Below, one piece after another: positions 32,930-41,709 of a stretch of DNA of 64,000 nt. The translations under genes and the position numbers were made by a program. The stretch's first letter is position 1, and the number at the start of each line of letters is the position of its first letter. Below the pieces are notes generated by a model. The model saw nothing but the letters and a program-made list of their open reading frames with translations. It made no database searches and was not told the origin of the DNA. This stretch comes from Miltoncostaea sp050249835 (GTDB lineage Bacteria; Actinomycetota; Thermoleophilia; Miltoncostaeales; Miltoncostaeaceae): assembly GCA_050249835.1 (NCBI GenBank), contig JBFWPT010000014.1:6346-70345 (forward strand). Direction: 5' to 3'.

Positions 32930-33970
32930 TCAGGGCATCAGCAGCATGGAGTCGCCGAACTCGTGCCAGAGGTACCCGCCGGCCACCGCCGCGGCGTAGG
33001 CCTCCCCCACCAGGCCCTCCCCCGCCACCGCCTCCAGCAGCAGCAGGTGGCTCGCCTCGGGCTCGTGAAGGCCGGTGACGAGGCCGGTCACGACGCGCGC
33101 CGTGCGGTCCGGGCCGAGCACCAGGCCGGTCCAGCCGGCGGTGCGGCGCACCGTCCCGTCCGGGGCGGCCGCGCTCTCCAGCGCGCGCACGACGGTGGTG
33201 CCGACGGCCACCACCCGGCGGCCGGCGGCGCGGGCCTCGTTGACGAGGCGCGCCGTGGTGCCGGGCACGCGCAGGCGCTCGGGTGCCGGCGGCTCGTGCA
33301 GCTCGGGGCTCGACACCCCCGCGTGCAGGACGACCGGCGCCACCACCACGCCGCGGGCCATGAGGCGCACGAGCAGCGGGGCCGTGAACGGGCGCCCCGC
33401 GCTCGGCATCTCGGCGCTGCCCGCCTCGGTGGCGTACACGGTCTGATGGTCGCCCAGGACGTGCCGCCCCGTGAGGTGCCGGTAGCCGATCGGCCGGCCG
33501 TGGGCCGTGAGCCAGGGCCCGGCCGGGGTGGCGGGGGTGACGCGCGCCGCCCAGAGGCGGCCGGGCTCCGCGGGGTCCGGGAAGGGCTCGTCCAGCACCA
33601 GCGACGGGCCGCCCGGCAGCCGCAGCCCGGTGCCCGCCGGGAGCGCCTCCGGCCCCGTGCCGTCGGCGCGCCGGGGCTCGACCACCCAGCGCCCGTCGTC
33701 CAATTGGACCGAGACGTGGAGTCTCTGTGGCGCGCCGTCGTCGCGGACGGCGTCGACCGCCGCCGGCAGCGTCGCCGAGGTGTTGACCACCACGAGGTCG
33801 CCGGGGCGCAGCTCGTCCGGCAGGTCGCGGAAACGCCGGTGGGTCACCCCGTCCGGCCGCGCCACCAGCAGCCGCACGCCGTCGCGGGCCAGGCCGCGCC
33901 GCTCCGGCGGCTCGTGCGCCTCGCTGCCGGGGGGCAGGGCGAAGCGGGTGGCGGGCGCCGCAGTGCTCAT
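32930..33970 (-). CDS. queA: S-adenosylmethionine:tRNA ribosyltransferase-isomerase QueA
   Basis: A 346-residue QueA, which adds the epoxycyclopentane ring to 7-aminomethyl-deazaguanine in tRNA. Family motifs: FRDLPDELRPGDLVVVNTSA, RPIGYRHLTGRHVLGDHQTV, VYATEAGSAEMPSAGRPFTA and a C-terminal EASHLLLLEAVAGEGLVGEA. The ATG at 33970 overlaps the SDR stop. No tgt or queG lies nearby. It sits between two glycosyltransferase genes, an odd place for a tRNA modification enzyme. Confidence 0.93.
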   Translation of the reverse strand: MSTAAPATRFALPPGSEAHEPPERRGLARDGVRLLVARPDGVTHRRFRDLPDELRPGDLVVVNTSATLPAAVDAVRDDGAPQRLHVSVQLDDGRWVVEPRRADGTGPEALPAGTGLRLPGGPSLVLDEPFPDPAEPGRLWAARVTPATPAGPWLTAHGRPIGYRHLTGRHVLGDHQTVYATEAGSAEMPSAGRPFTAPLLVRLMARGVVVAPVVLHAGVSSPELHEPPAPERLRVPGTTARLVNEARAAGRRVVAVGTTVVRALESAAAPDGTVRRTAGWTGLVLGPDRTARVVTGLVTGLHEPEASHLLLLEAVAGEGLVGEAYAAAVAGGYLWHEFGDSMLLMP

Positions 33971-34692
33971 CGGGCGTGGGCCGGGTCGAGCTCGGCGGCC
34001 CGGTAACGGCCGCTCGGCAGGTCCCCGTCGATCAGGCGCCACAGGGCGGGCACCACGGTCGCCGGGGCCGGCCAGTCGCGCAGGTCGGCGGCCGGCATCG
34101 CGGTCGCGAGCATGTCCGTCGCCATCTCCCCCGGGTCGACCGAGTAGATGCGGACGGCGGGGTTCTCGGCCGCCAGGGTGGCCGTGATGTGGTCCAGGGC
34201 CGCCTTCGACGACCCGTAGCCGCCCCAGCCCTCGTAGGACTCGACGGCCGCGTCGGAGGAGATGTTGAGGATGGCCCCGCCGCTGCGCTCCAGCAGCGGC
34301 AGCGTGAGCTGGCAGAGGGCGAGGGGCGCCAGGACGTTGACCGCGTAGACGTCGGCGAGGGCGTCGACCGGGTAGTCGGCCATCGCCGGCTGCGGCGCGG
34401 GGCCGAGCGTGCTGGCGTTGTTGACGAGGACGTCCAGGCGGCCGAGGCGCCAGAGCGCCTCCGCGATCAGGGCGCGGTGGGCCGGCTCGGCGACGTCGCC
34501 CGGCACGGCGGTCACCCGCCCGGCGGGCATGAAGACCGCGGCGCCGGAGAGGCCGGCCGGGTCGCGGGCGTCGATCACGACCTGCCAGCCGCGGCCGGCG
34601 AGGTCGGCGGCGAGTGCGCGGCCCAGTCCGCGCGATCCCCCGGTCACCAGGGCGACGGGGGTGGGTGGGTGCAGAACGGAGGGATTCGTCAT
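33967..34692 (-). CDS. SDR family oxidoreductase
   Basis: A 241-residue classical SDR: ALVTGGSRGLGRALAADLAG at the N-terminus, LDVLVNNASTLGP, the Ser of ISSDAAVES and the active-site YGSSKAALDHI. Coupled to queA by an ATGA overlap. A 20-base palindrome precedes it, so the SDR-queA pair may be controlled separately from the glycosyltransferases upstream. Substrate unknown. Confidence 0.88.
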   Translation of the reverse strand: MTNPSVLHPPTPVALVTGGSRGLGRALAADLAGRGWQVVIDARDPAGLSGAAVFMPAGRVTAVPGDVAEPAHRALIAEALWRLGRLDVLVNNASTLGPAPQPAMADYPVDALADVYAVNVLAPLALCQLTLPLLERSGGAILNISSDAAVESYEGWGGYGSSKAALDHITATLAAENPAVRIYSVDPGEMATDMLATAMPAADLRDWPAPATVVPALWRLIDGDLPSGRYRAAELDPAHAR

Positions 34693-34707
34693 GCACCGCA
34701 GGGTAGG

Positions 34708-34727
34708 ACTTAAACCATGCTTGAAGT
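34708..34727. promoter_or_regulatory. Palindromic operator candidate before the SDR-queA pair
   Basis: A 20-base imperfect palindrome with half-sites ACTTAAAC and CTTGAAGT around CATG, 15 bases upstream of the SDR start and touching the stop of the glycosyltransferase gene. A TTGACT overlaps it on the minus strand. Such symmetry and AT-content suggest a MarR- or HxlR-like repressor site; the regulator is not visible here. Confidence 0.4.
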
Positions 34728-36946
34728 CAAGCGGCTCCGACGACTCGCGGCGCCTCGTGCCCGGCGAGCGCGCGAAGGCGTCCCCCGGCCACGCGGGCGG
34801 CGTGGTCCCAGGTGTGGTGGGCGCGGATGTGGGCGGCGGCCCGGCGGCCGGTCTCGCGGGCCTCCTCCCGGCGCTCGTAGGCGTCGCGCATCACGCGGGC
34901 GAGGTCCAGGGCGAGCACCTCGATGACGCTGACGGGCCCGGACAGCTCCAGGTCCCCGACCCGGGTGCGGTCGAGCACCAGCGGGTGGGACGGCACGAGC
35001 AGCGCCGTGTCCGTGTCGCAGAAGTCGGCGGTCGCCCCGCCCTCCGGCGTGATGACCGGCAGCCCGCAGGCCATCCCCTCGGCCACGGTGAGGCCGTAGC
35101 CCTCGCCGCGGTAGGGGTGCACCAGGCAGTCGGCCGCGGCGTAGAGGCGCGGCATCTCGTCGTCGGTGAGCCGGTCGCGCAGGAAGTGGACCCGCGGCCC
35201 CGCCGGGTCGGCGGCCATCGCGCGCACGCGCTCCTCGGCCTCCTGCGGCTGGTAGGGGCCTCCGCGGCCGAAGTCCTTGACGATCAGCACGACGTCGTCG
35301 TCCCGGGTGAACGCCGCGCGGTAGGCGTCGAGCAGCAGGTCGGCGCCCTTGCGCCAGAGCAGCCCGCCGACGTAGAGGAAGCGGTGGTCGCCGGGGCGGA
35401 CGCCCGGCAGCGGCAGGGGCTCCAGGCCCGGGCGGTGGCGCAGCGGGTCGATGCCGTTCGGCACCACCCGGATCACGTCCGGATCGACGCCCGAGGCGGC
35501 GAAGCCGTCGCGCACGTGGCGCGAGGGCACCCAGACCTCGTCGACGCCGTCCTCGATGGCGCGGCGCCAGTCCCGCGGGATGGGGCCGAACTCCCAGGGG
35601 AGCGTCACCACCAGGCGGCCGGCGGGCGGGCGGGCGAAGCTCGGCGGGTAGCCGTGGCGGATCGTCACCTCGGGCAGCCCGTCGAACAGGCGGCGGGCGG
35701 CGCGGCCCGCGGCGCCGACGGGCATCGCGCCCTCGCGGCCCGGGTCGGCGGGCTCCACCTCGACCAGGGAGAGGTCCACGGCGCCGCCGCGGACGAGGGA
35801 GCCGGCCAGGGAACGGTTGACCGTCGCCAGCGAATGGGCGCGGGTGACGGCGCCGTAGAGCGCGACGCGCGGGCCGGAGCCCTCGCCGCGGGTGCGGCGG
35901 CGTTGCGTGGCGGCGGCGAGCCGCTCCAGCACCCGGGCGGCGACGACGGGGGCGTCGTGGACCGCGGCGACCCGGGCGCGGGCGGCGGCGCCGAGGGCGT
36001 CCGCCTCGTCGCGGCGGGCGTGGACGTCGCGCAGGGCGGCGACGAGGGCGTCGCGGTCGGGGCGGCCGTCCGGTCCCTCGGGAAGGGCCCAGCCGCAGGA
36101 TGCGTCAATTGGCGCGCCGGCCCCGGGCCGAGCGAGGACGGGGCGGCCGCAGGCCATCGCCTCCAGCAGGTCCCGCCCGCGGCCGAGGCCGGACCCGGGG
36201 GCGCAGACGGCGTGGGCGGCGGCGTACAGGGACCCCATGCGGGCGACCGGCACGGCCTCGTCCAGGATCACGACGTCGGCCATCGCGGCGGGGTCGTGTC
36301 CGGCGGCGACGACGGCCTCCAGGGCGCGGGCGCCGAAGTCGGCCTCCACCCCGTCGCTCGCGAAGGCGTGCAGCACCAGGGTCACGTCGTCGCCGGCCCG
36401 GAAGGCGCGGCACCAGGCGTCGAGCAGCCGGTCCCACCCGGAGCGGGCGGTCCAGTCGGCGAACGCGAGCACGACGGTGCCGTGCAGGTCGGGGTGTGCG
36501 AGCGGCGCGGGGACGGTGCCCGGGATCTCCACGGGCTCGGGTATCACGGCGACGCGCCCCGGCTCAATTCCGGCGGCCAGGAGGGCGTCGCGCTGGGCGG
36601 CCGTGGGGACCCAGACCTCGTCCATCTGGCCCAGGCGCAGCAACCAGTCGTCACCCGGCACCCCGCCGGGCAGGGCCGTGAGCGCGACCCGCCGGCGGCC
36701 CCGCGCGTACGGGTCGAGGATGCGGCCGGGCACGTGCTGCACGGTCACCTCGACGTCGTCGAGGGAGCGGTGGGCGAGCACGGCGAGGGCGGCCTCCGCG
36801 GCAGGCGCGAGCACGGAGCCCTGCTGCCAGAGCAGCGGCTCCAGCGCGACGTCGGCGCCGACCGCCCCGAGGCCGGCGAGGTGGGCGCGGGTGCCCGCCG
36901 CCCAGGGGGAGCGGTCGAGCACGGGCCCGCGCCACGCGATCGTCAC
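34727..36946 (-). CDS. Double GT-B (family 4) glycosyltransferase
   Basis: A 739-residue protein made of two GT4-type units in tandem. The first (about 1-365) has MDEVWVPTAAQRDALLAAGI and a degenerate donor site (GSGLGRGRDLLEAMACGRPV). The second (about 375-739) has DEVWVPSRHVRDGFAASGVD, FLYVGGLLWRKGADLLLDAY and the full motif HPYRGEGYGLTVAEGMACGL with its conserved EGYG and catalytic-region Glu. The first lacks the E-x7-E acid pattern, so it may be non-catalytic. GTG start overlapping the preceding GT4 stop. It likely extends a glycan for the flagellum; cell-wall polysaccharide is the alternative. Confidence 0.88.
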   Translation of the reverse strand: MTIAWRGPVLDRSPWAAGTRAHLAGLGAVGADVALEPLLWQQGSVLAPAAEAALAVLAHRSLDDVEVTVQHVPGRILDPYARGRRRVALTALPGGVPGDDWLLRLGQMDEVWVPTAAQRDALLAAGIEPGRVAVIPEPVEIPGTVPAPLAHPDLHGTVVLAFADWTARSGWDRLLDAWCRAFRAGDDVTLVLHAFASDGVEADFGARALEAVVAAGHDPAAMADVVILDEAVPVARMGSLYAAAHAVCAPGSGLGRGRDLLEAMACGRPVLARPGAGAPIDASCGWALPEGPDGRPDRDALVAALRDVHARRDEADALGAAARARVAAVHDAPVVAARVLERLAAATQRRRTRGEGSGPRVALYGAVTRAHSLATVNRSLAGSLVRGGAVDLSLVEVEPADPGREGAMPVGAAGRAARRLFDGLPEVTIRHGYPPSFARPPAGRLVVTLPWEFGPIPRDWRRAIEDGVDEVWVPSRHVRDGFAASGVDPDVIRVVPNGIDPLRHRPGLEPLPLPGVRPGDHRFLYVGGLLWRKGADLLLDAYRAAFTRDDDVVLIVKDFGRGGPYQPQEAEERVRAMAADPAGPRVHFLRDRLTDDEMPRLYAAADCLVHPYRGEGYGLTVAEGMACGLPVITPEGGATADFCDTDTALLVPSHPLVLDRTRVGDLELSGPVSVIEVLALDLARVMRDAYERREEARETGRRAAAHIRAHHTWDHAARVAGGRLRALAGHEAPRVVGAA

Positions 36947-38082
36947 GCGGCGACCCCGGAGGCGGCGCGGATGCGGTCCAGGGCGAGCCCGGCCACGCGC
37001 AGGTGGCCGCTCTCGGCGGCGCGGCCGACGGCGGCGGCACCCTTCGCGGCGCGCGCGGCGGGATCGCGGTGGGCCGCCACGAGGGCCTCCGCGAGCGACA
37101 GGGGGTCGGGCTCGGCCCAGCGGTGGCCCGCGTAGACCGGCACCTCGGCGACGGCCTCGGCGGGCACGTCCACGACGGTGTGTGCGACGGGCCACCCGAC
37201 GGCCTCGTCCACGAACTCCGCCGGCCCCGACCACGAGGTCGCGATCGCCGGCAGGCCCAGCGCCATCGCCTCGGTGATCGGCCTCCCCCACCCCTCGCCG
37301 CGCGTCGGGGCGACGTAGACGTCCGCGGCCCGGTAGAGGCCCGCCATCGCGCCGGGGTCGAGCAGGTCGTCCACGATCACCACGTCGGGGATGCGGGCGG
37401 GGTCGTGTCCGAGGGCGCCGATGCGCGCGCCGATGCGCCCGTGGATCGCGGCGGCGTCCATCCCGGCCGTGGTCGACCAGACCTTCAGCACGAGGGTGAC
37501 GTCGTCGTCGGCCCGGAAGGCGTCGCACCAGGCGGAGAGCAGGACGTCCCAGCCCTTGCGCAGCGAGAAGTCGAAGGCGGCGAGGAAGACCGTCCCGTGC
37601 GCGTCGGGCAGGTCGAGCGGCGGGGCGTCGTGGTGCAGGCGGTCCAGCTCGAAGGGCTCCGGGACGATGTGCAGCAGCCCCGCGTCCACACCCGCGCCCG
37701 CGAAGGCGTCGCGGTTGTGCACCGTCGGCACCCACACCTCGTCGGCGCGGTTGCATGCCTCCACCCACGGATCCGGGATCCGGTCCGTCTCGAACATGGT
37801 GCGCAGCACCCGCAGCGGCGCGGGCGTCGCGAGGTCCGCGAAGGGCGGGAACGTGTGCTCCACCCGGGCGTCGAGGCGCGGCAGGCCGGCCCCGATGAGG
37901 CCGCCCAGCACCTGCCGGTCCTCGGCGGAGAGGGCGGAGCGCGGGCTCCACTGCTGCGGCTCGGCGCGGACGGCGGCGCCAAGCTCGGACAGGCCGCGCA
38001 CGAAGGCGCGGCCGCCGGCCGCGTAGCCGGAGGGGTCGGTGAGCGGGCCGCGCCAGAGCACGCCGCGGGAGGTGGACGCCAT
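36943..38082 (-). CDS. Family 4 glycosyltransferase
   Basis: A 379-residue GT-B enzyme paralogous to the halves of the next gene: WRGPLTDPSGYAAGGRAFVR, ADEVWVPTVHNRDAFAGAGV, FDFSLRKGWDVLLSAWCDAF and the donor-binding PTRGEGWGRPITEAMALGLP. The ATG at 38082 lies six bases from a sigma-28-type -10 element, so the transcript should be leaderless. It heads a two-gene glycosyltransferase operon that may read on into the SDR-queA pair. Confidence 0.9.
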   Translation of the reverse strand: MASTSRGVLWRGPLTDPSGYAAGGRAFVRGLSELGAAVRAEPQQWSPRSALSAEDRQVLGGLIGAGLPRLDARVEHTFPPFADLATPAPLRVLRTMFETDRIPDPWVEACNRADEVWVPTVHNRDAFAGAGVDAGLLHIVPEPFELDRLHHDAPPLDLPDAHGTVFLAAFDFSLRKGWDVLLSAWCDAFRADDDVTLVLKVWSTTAGMDAAAIHGRIGARIGALGHDPARIPDVVIVDDLLDPGAMAGLYRAADVYVAPTRGEGWGRPITEAMALGLPAIATSWSGPAEFVDEAVGWPVAHTVVDVPAEAVAEVPVYAGHRWAEPDPLSLAEALVAAHRDPAARAAKGAAAVGRAAESGHLRVAGLALDRIRAASGVAA

Positions 38083-38088
38083 GGCCCC

Positions 38089-38115
38089 CCATCGGCCGCG
38101 CGGCCGCGGCCTTGA
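38089..38115 (-). promoter_or_regulatory. Sigma-28/WhiG-type promoter for the GT4 pair
   Basis: Minus-strand TCAAGGCC (38115-38108), 11 bases, GCCGATGG (38096-38089). Same spacing as the others. The predicted start coincides with the ATG of the first GT4 gene. Confidence 0.72.
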
Positions 38116-38127
38116 GGGGCCGCGGCC
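38102..38127 (-). terminator. Hairpin terminator of the propeller cassette, overlapping a promoter
   Basis: A perfect 10-base stem (GGCCGCGGCC twice) around a six-base loop, six bases after the stop of the last cassette gene. No U-tract. The -35 element of the GT4 promoter lies in its loop and one arm. Confidence 0.6.
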
Positions 38128-38133
38128 CTCAGG

Positions 38134-39123
38134 TCACGGCGTCACCCGGGTCAGCGTGCGGTCGGATCGGCTCAGCACCCAGACGCCCCGGCCGGAGGGG
38201 ACCACATCGACCGGGTCCCGCCCCACGCGGACCTGAACCCTCCCGGGCGCCCCGGAGGCGTCGCGACGCACCAGCACCCCGCGGCGCGCCGCCCCCTTGC
38301 CGGCGACGGCGGCCCACCAGACCCGCCCTCCGGCGAGGGCGAGATCGCGCGGGTAGAGGGTCCTGCGGGGCGGGCACATCCTCAGCGGACGGACCGGCCC
38401 CGCCCACGGCGCCACCCAGGCGAGGCACACGGCGCGGCGCGTCGAGACCAGGGTCCCCCCGTGGGCCGACAGCCGCCACGAGCCGACGTCGACCAGGCTC
38501 TCGGCCCCGGTCCTCGCGTCGATGCGCACGATGGGGAGCCAGCCCCCGATGCGCGCCACCCAGACGCCCCCGGCGCCCACGGCCAGCTCGCGCGGGCCCC
38601 CCAGCCCGGGGCCGAAGGCGACCTCTCCGACGATCGCACCGGTCGCGGGGTCCAATTGGCGCACGGCGTACCGGAGCCCGCCCGGCACCGCGGTCGGCGG
38701 CCCGGTGGCCCACAGCCCCGCCGGTCCCGCGGCGACGACGCGTGTGGCGATGGGTGCGCGCACCGTCACGGCAGCCCGGGCCGGGTCGACCCGGACGGCG
38801 TCGCCGGTCGCCGGGTCCACGGTCCAGACGCCCCCGCCCGCCAGGGTCACCGACGGCCGGATCGTCGTCGTCCCCGTGCCCTCCGGATCGCGCGTGACGC
38901 CGGTCGCGACGACCACCTCCCGCCCGGTCGGCCGGCCCGTCAGGTGCCCGGCCTCGATGAGCACCCGCGTGTCGCCGCGGTCGGCGAGCACCCAGAGGTG
39001 ACTCCCGGCGTTCACCGCCGCGCGCGGCTCGGCGTCGAGCCGGACGGTGGTCGTGGCGCCCACCGCGGGAGCCGCCGCGGTCAGGGCCAGCCCGGCGGAC
39101 ACGATGACGGCGACGCGCCTCAT
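38134..39123 (-). CDS. Secreted beta-propeller-like protein, type 1 (cassette gene 5)
   Basis: A 329-residue exported protein with signal peptide MRRVAVIVSAGLALTAAAPA. The mature part has repeated short strands of the WVADRG/LWVL kind: HLWVLADRGDTRVLIEAG, GGGVWTVDPATGDAVRVD, AGLWATG, GGVWVARIGG, WWAAVAGKG and a final VGRDPVDVVPSGRGVWVLSR. That resembles a Vgb/NHL-type propeller. It is the close paralogue of cassette gene 1 (42890-43903), down to the last line RSDRTLTRVTP. Its ATG overlaps the previous stop by one base plus two. Function unknown; it may bind a ligand or a partner outside the membrane. Confidence 0.78.
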   Translation of the reverse strand: MRRVAVIVSAGLALTAAAPAVGATTTVRLDAEPRAAVNAGSHLWVLADRGDTRVLIEAGHLTGRPTGREVVVATGVTRDPEGTGTTTIRPSVTLAGGGVWTVDPATGDAVRVDPARAAVTVRAPIATRVVAAGPAGLWATGPPTAVPGGLRYAVRQLDPATGAIVGEVAFGPGLGGPRELAVGAGGVWVARIGGWLPIVRIDARTGAESLVDVGSWRLSAHGGTLVSTRRAVCLAWVAPWAGPVRPLRMCPPRRTLYPRDLALAGGRVWWAAVAGKGAARRGVLVRRDASGAPGRVQVRVGRDPVDVVPSGRGVWVLSRSDRTLTRVTP

Positions 39124-40304
39124 CGCGGGTCCAGCAGGGTGAGGACACCGGGACCCGCGCTCCTGCCCGCCGACACGGCCACGGTGCCGTTGACCAGCTC
39201 CCTGGCGCCGTGCACCACGAGCCTCGTACGCCGCTCCCAGGCCGTCGCGCCGCCGGCCGCCCGCAGCCCGCGCACCGCGCGGTGCCCGGGACGGTCGACC
39301 GCCACGTAGACGCGTCCGCCCGCGCCCACCGAAAGGAGACGCGCCCGGTCGGCAGGACGGGTGCGCCACACCTGCGCGCCCGTCGCCGCGACCAGTGCGG
39401 TGACCCCTGGCTGTGCCCGCCTCGTGCCGGCGAGGCGGCCGAGGTAGATGCGGTCGCGTGGCGCGTCGTACACGACCTGGCTCGGGTGGACCCCCTGGCC
39501 CGTGGGGACTCCGCGCCGCCAGGCGACCGTCCCGTCGGCGCGGTAGGCCGAGATCCCGTCCCCCGCGGTGACGAGGACCCCGGACCCGAGTCCGGTGAGG
39601 GCCTGCGACGGCCCCTCGACCGTCCACAGGACCCGCTGCGCGACCGGGTCGATGGCGACCAGGAGCCCCGGGATCCCCGGGCCCGGCGGCTGTCCGGGCG
39701 CGCGTGGGTTCGCGAAAGCGACGTAGACGACGCCCCGGCCGTCCCTCACGGTCATCGGCGGCACCTCGAACTCCCCGTACCAGAACCATCCCGGGATCCC
39801 GACGGTCCAGGAGGGCGTCCGCGTGCCCGGCGGGCTCCCGAAGACGGCCGGCCGGGCCACCGGCGGCGTCGTGTGGGCCGAGCTCCCGCCGATGACGCAG
39901 GACCCGTCCGCGAACACCACCCCGGCGCAGGAGGTCGTCAGCCGTCCCTGCTGGTCGACGCTCCAGAAGTAGTCCCCCTCGTATCCGATCGGGCCGTACG
40001 AGCCGTCGGGCTGGAGGGCGACGGACTGCGGCCCGCCGTCGCAGTTGCCGCACCCGGACTCCTGGCTGACGCCCCAGAGCCGACGGCCGTCGCGGCGGAA
40101 GGCACGGGCGTCGAAACCGGACGCCCCCGCCTCGGCGTAGCGCGACGAGACGAGCACCATCCCGCCCTGCGGTCCCTGCAGGACGGGCCCCGGCGACAAC
40201 GTCTTCGGCCATCCCGGCACGGTCGGCGGGGCCGGCACCGCGGCCGACGCCACCGCGGCGCCGGCGAGGAGCGCCACGACCGCCGCGGCCGCGGCGCGCC
40301 TCAC
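39120..40304 (-). CDS. Secreted PQQ-repeat-like propeller protein, type 2 (cassette gene 4)
   Basis: A 394-residue exported protein: signal peptide VRRAAAAAVVALLAGAAVAS with AxA site, then VPGWPKTLSPGPVLQGPQGG. Repeats of the PQQ-like type follow (RRDGRRLWGVSQESG, LLVAIDPVAQRVLWTVEGPS, YRADGTVAWRRGVP, ALVAATGAQVWRTRPADRAR, LRAAGGATAWERRTRLV). The family-specific block CGNCDGGPQSV with DGSYGPIGYEGDYFW and CAGVVFADGSC contributes four conserved cysteines shared with cassette genes 2 and 3. GTG start overlapping the upstream stop (GTGA). No enzyme residues are recognised. Confidence 0.8.
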   Translation of the reverse strand: MRRAAAAAVVALLAGAAVASAAVPAPPTVPGWPKTLSPGPVLQGPQGGMVLVSSRYAEAGASGFDARAFRRDGRRLWGVSQESGCGNCDGGPQSVALQPDGSYGPIGYEGDYFWSVDQQGRLTTSCAGVVFADGSCVIGGSSAHTTPPVARPAVFGSPPGTRTPSWTVGIPGWFWYGEFEVPPMTVRDGRGVVYVAFANPRAPGQPPGPGIPGLLVAIDPVAQRVLWTVEGPSQALTGLGSGVLVTAGDGISAYRADGTVAWRRGVPTGQGVHPSQVVYDAPRDRIYLGRLAGTRRAQPGVTALVAATGAQVWRTRPADRARLLSVGAGGRVYVAVDRPGHRAVRGLRAAGGATAWERRTRLVVHGARELVNGTVAVSAGRSAGPGVLTLLDPR

Positions 40305-41709
40305 CGCGGGTCGAGCAGGGTCAGGCGCCCGGGGCCGCCGTACTGGCCGCCCGCCGACACGGCCACGGTGCCGTTCAGCAGCTCCCGGGCGCTCTGGACC
40401 GGGAGGGACGTGCGGCGCTCCCAGGCTGTGGTGGCGTTCGCGAGCCGCAGCCCGCGCACCGACCGGTGCCCGGCCCGGTCGATCGCCACGTACACACGAC
40501 CCCCGCGCCCCACGGACAGCAGCCGCGCGCGATCCGACGGGCGGGTGCGCCAGGCCCGGGCGCCCGTCGCCGCGGAGACGGCCGTCACGCCCACCTCGGA
40601 GCGGAGGGTCACCGCGACACGCCCGAGGTAGACCCGGCCCCGCGCGGGGTCGTGGACGACCGACGTGGGGACCACGCGCTGACCCTCGGGCACGACGCGC
40701 CGCCAGGCGACCGTCCCGTCCGCCCGGTAGGCGGCGACGCCCCCCGGCTCCGCCACCAGCACCCCGGAGGTGAGACCTGTGAGGGCCTGCGACGGCCCCT
40801 CGATCGTCCACAGGATGCGGCGGGCGACCGGGTCCACCGCGACCAGCAGGCCGCTCGCGGCCGTGCCCGGCGGCGCGCCCTCGGGGCGCGGGCGGTCGAA
40901 GGCCGTGTAGACGATCCCGGCGCGGTCGCGCACCGTCATCGGCGGGACGTTGAAGTCGTCGGACCAGAGCCACCCCGGGACGGGCAGGCGCCAGGACCAC
41001 GTCGTGGCCCCCGNNNNNNNNNNNNNNNNNNNNNNNNNNNNNNNNNNNNNNNNNNNNNNNNNNNNNNNNNNNNNNNNNNNNNNNNNNNNNNNNNNNNNNN
41101 NNNNNNNNNNNNNCGCGGGCGGTCGAAGGCCGTGTAGACGATCCCGGCGCGGTCGCGCACCGTCATCGGCGGGACGTTGAAGTCGTCGGACCAGAGCCAC
41201 CCCGGGACGGGCAGGCGCCAGGACCACGTCGTGGCCCCCGCGTCGCGGCCGGCGACGACCGGACGGTCCGGCGGACCGGGCGGAGGGCCCAGCTCGCTGA
41301 AGGCCATCACGCACGCGCCGTCGGCGAACACGACGCCGCTGCAGCCCCGCTCGACCCGGCCCGACGGGCCCGCGGACCAGGTGAAGTCGCCGTCGAACCC
41401 GATCGGGCCGTAGGTGCCGTCGGCCTGCAGGCGCACCGGCTGGGGGCCGTCGTCGCAGTTGCCGCAGCCGGCGTCCTGCCGGGCGGACCAGAGAAGCCGC
41501 CCGTCCCGGCGGTAGGCCGTGGCGGCGGTGCCCCCGGTCTGGACCCTCACGAGGACCAGGCCGCCGGAGGGGCCCTGGAGCACCGTGCCCGCGGAGACCG
41601 ACTTCGGCCAGCCGTGGACGGTCGGAGGGGACGGGACGGCCGCCGACGCCGCCGGGGCCACGGAGGCCAGTGCCGCCGCCGCGACGACGGTTGCGAGGAG
41701 GCGCCTCAT
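40301..41709 (-). CDS. Secreted PQQ-repeat-like propeller protein, type 2 (cassette gene 3), split by an N gap
   Basis: The paralogue of the genes on both sides: signal peptide MRRLLATVVAAAALASVAPA, VPSPPTVHGWPKSVSAGTVL, the CGNCDDGPQPV block with DGTYGPIGFDGDFTW and CSGVVFADGAC, and a C-terminal SARELLNGTVAVSAGG with LTLLDPR. As printed the frame breaks at the N run. Removing 227 bases (gap plus one 127-base duplicate) gives 1182 bases, a complete 393-residue protein, close to the 394 and 395 of its paralogues. Stop overlaps the next GTG. Function unknown. Confidence 0.8.
40887..41240. repeat. 127-bp direct duplication flanking a second 100-N assembly gap
   Basis: Bases 40887-41013 and 41114-41240 are identical over 127 bases, with N at 41014-41113. 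The geometry is the same as at 23885-24238, and collapsing it restores the frame of cassette gene 3. Paralogous neighbours may have caused the graph break here. Confidence 0.92.
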
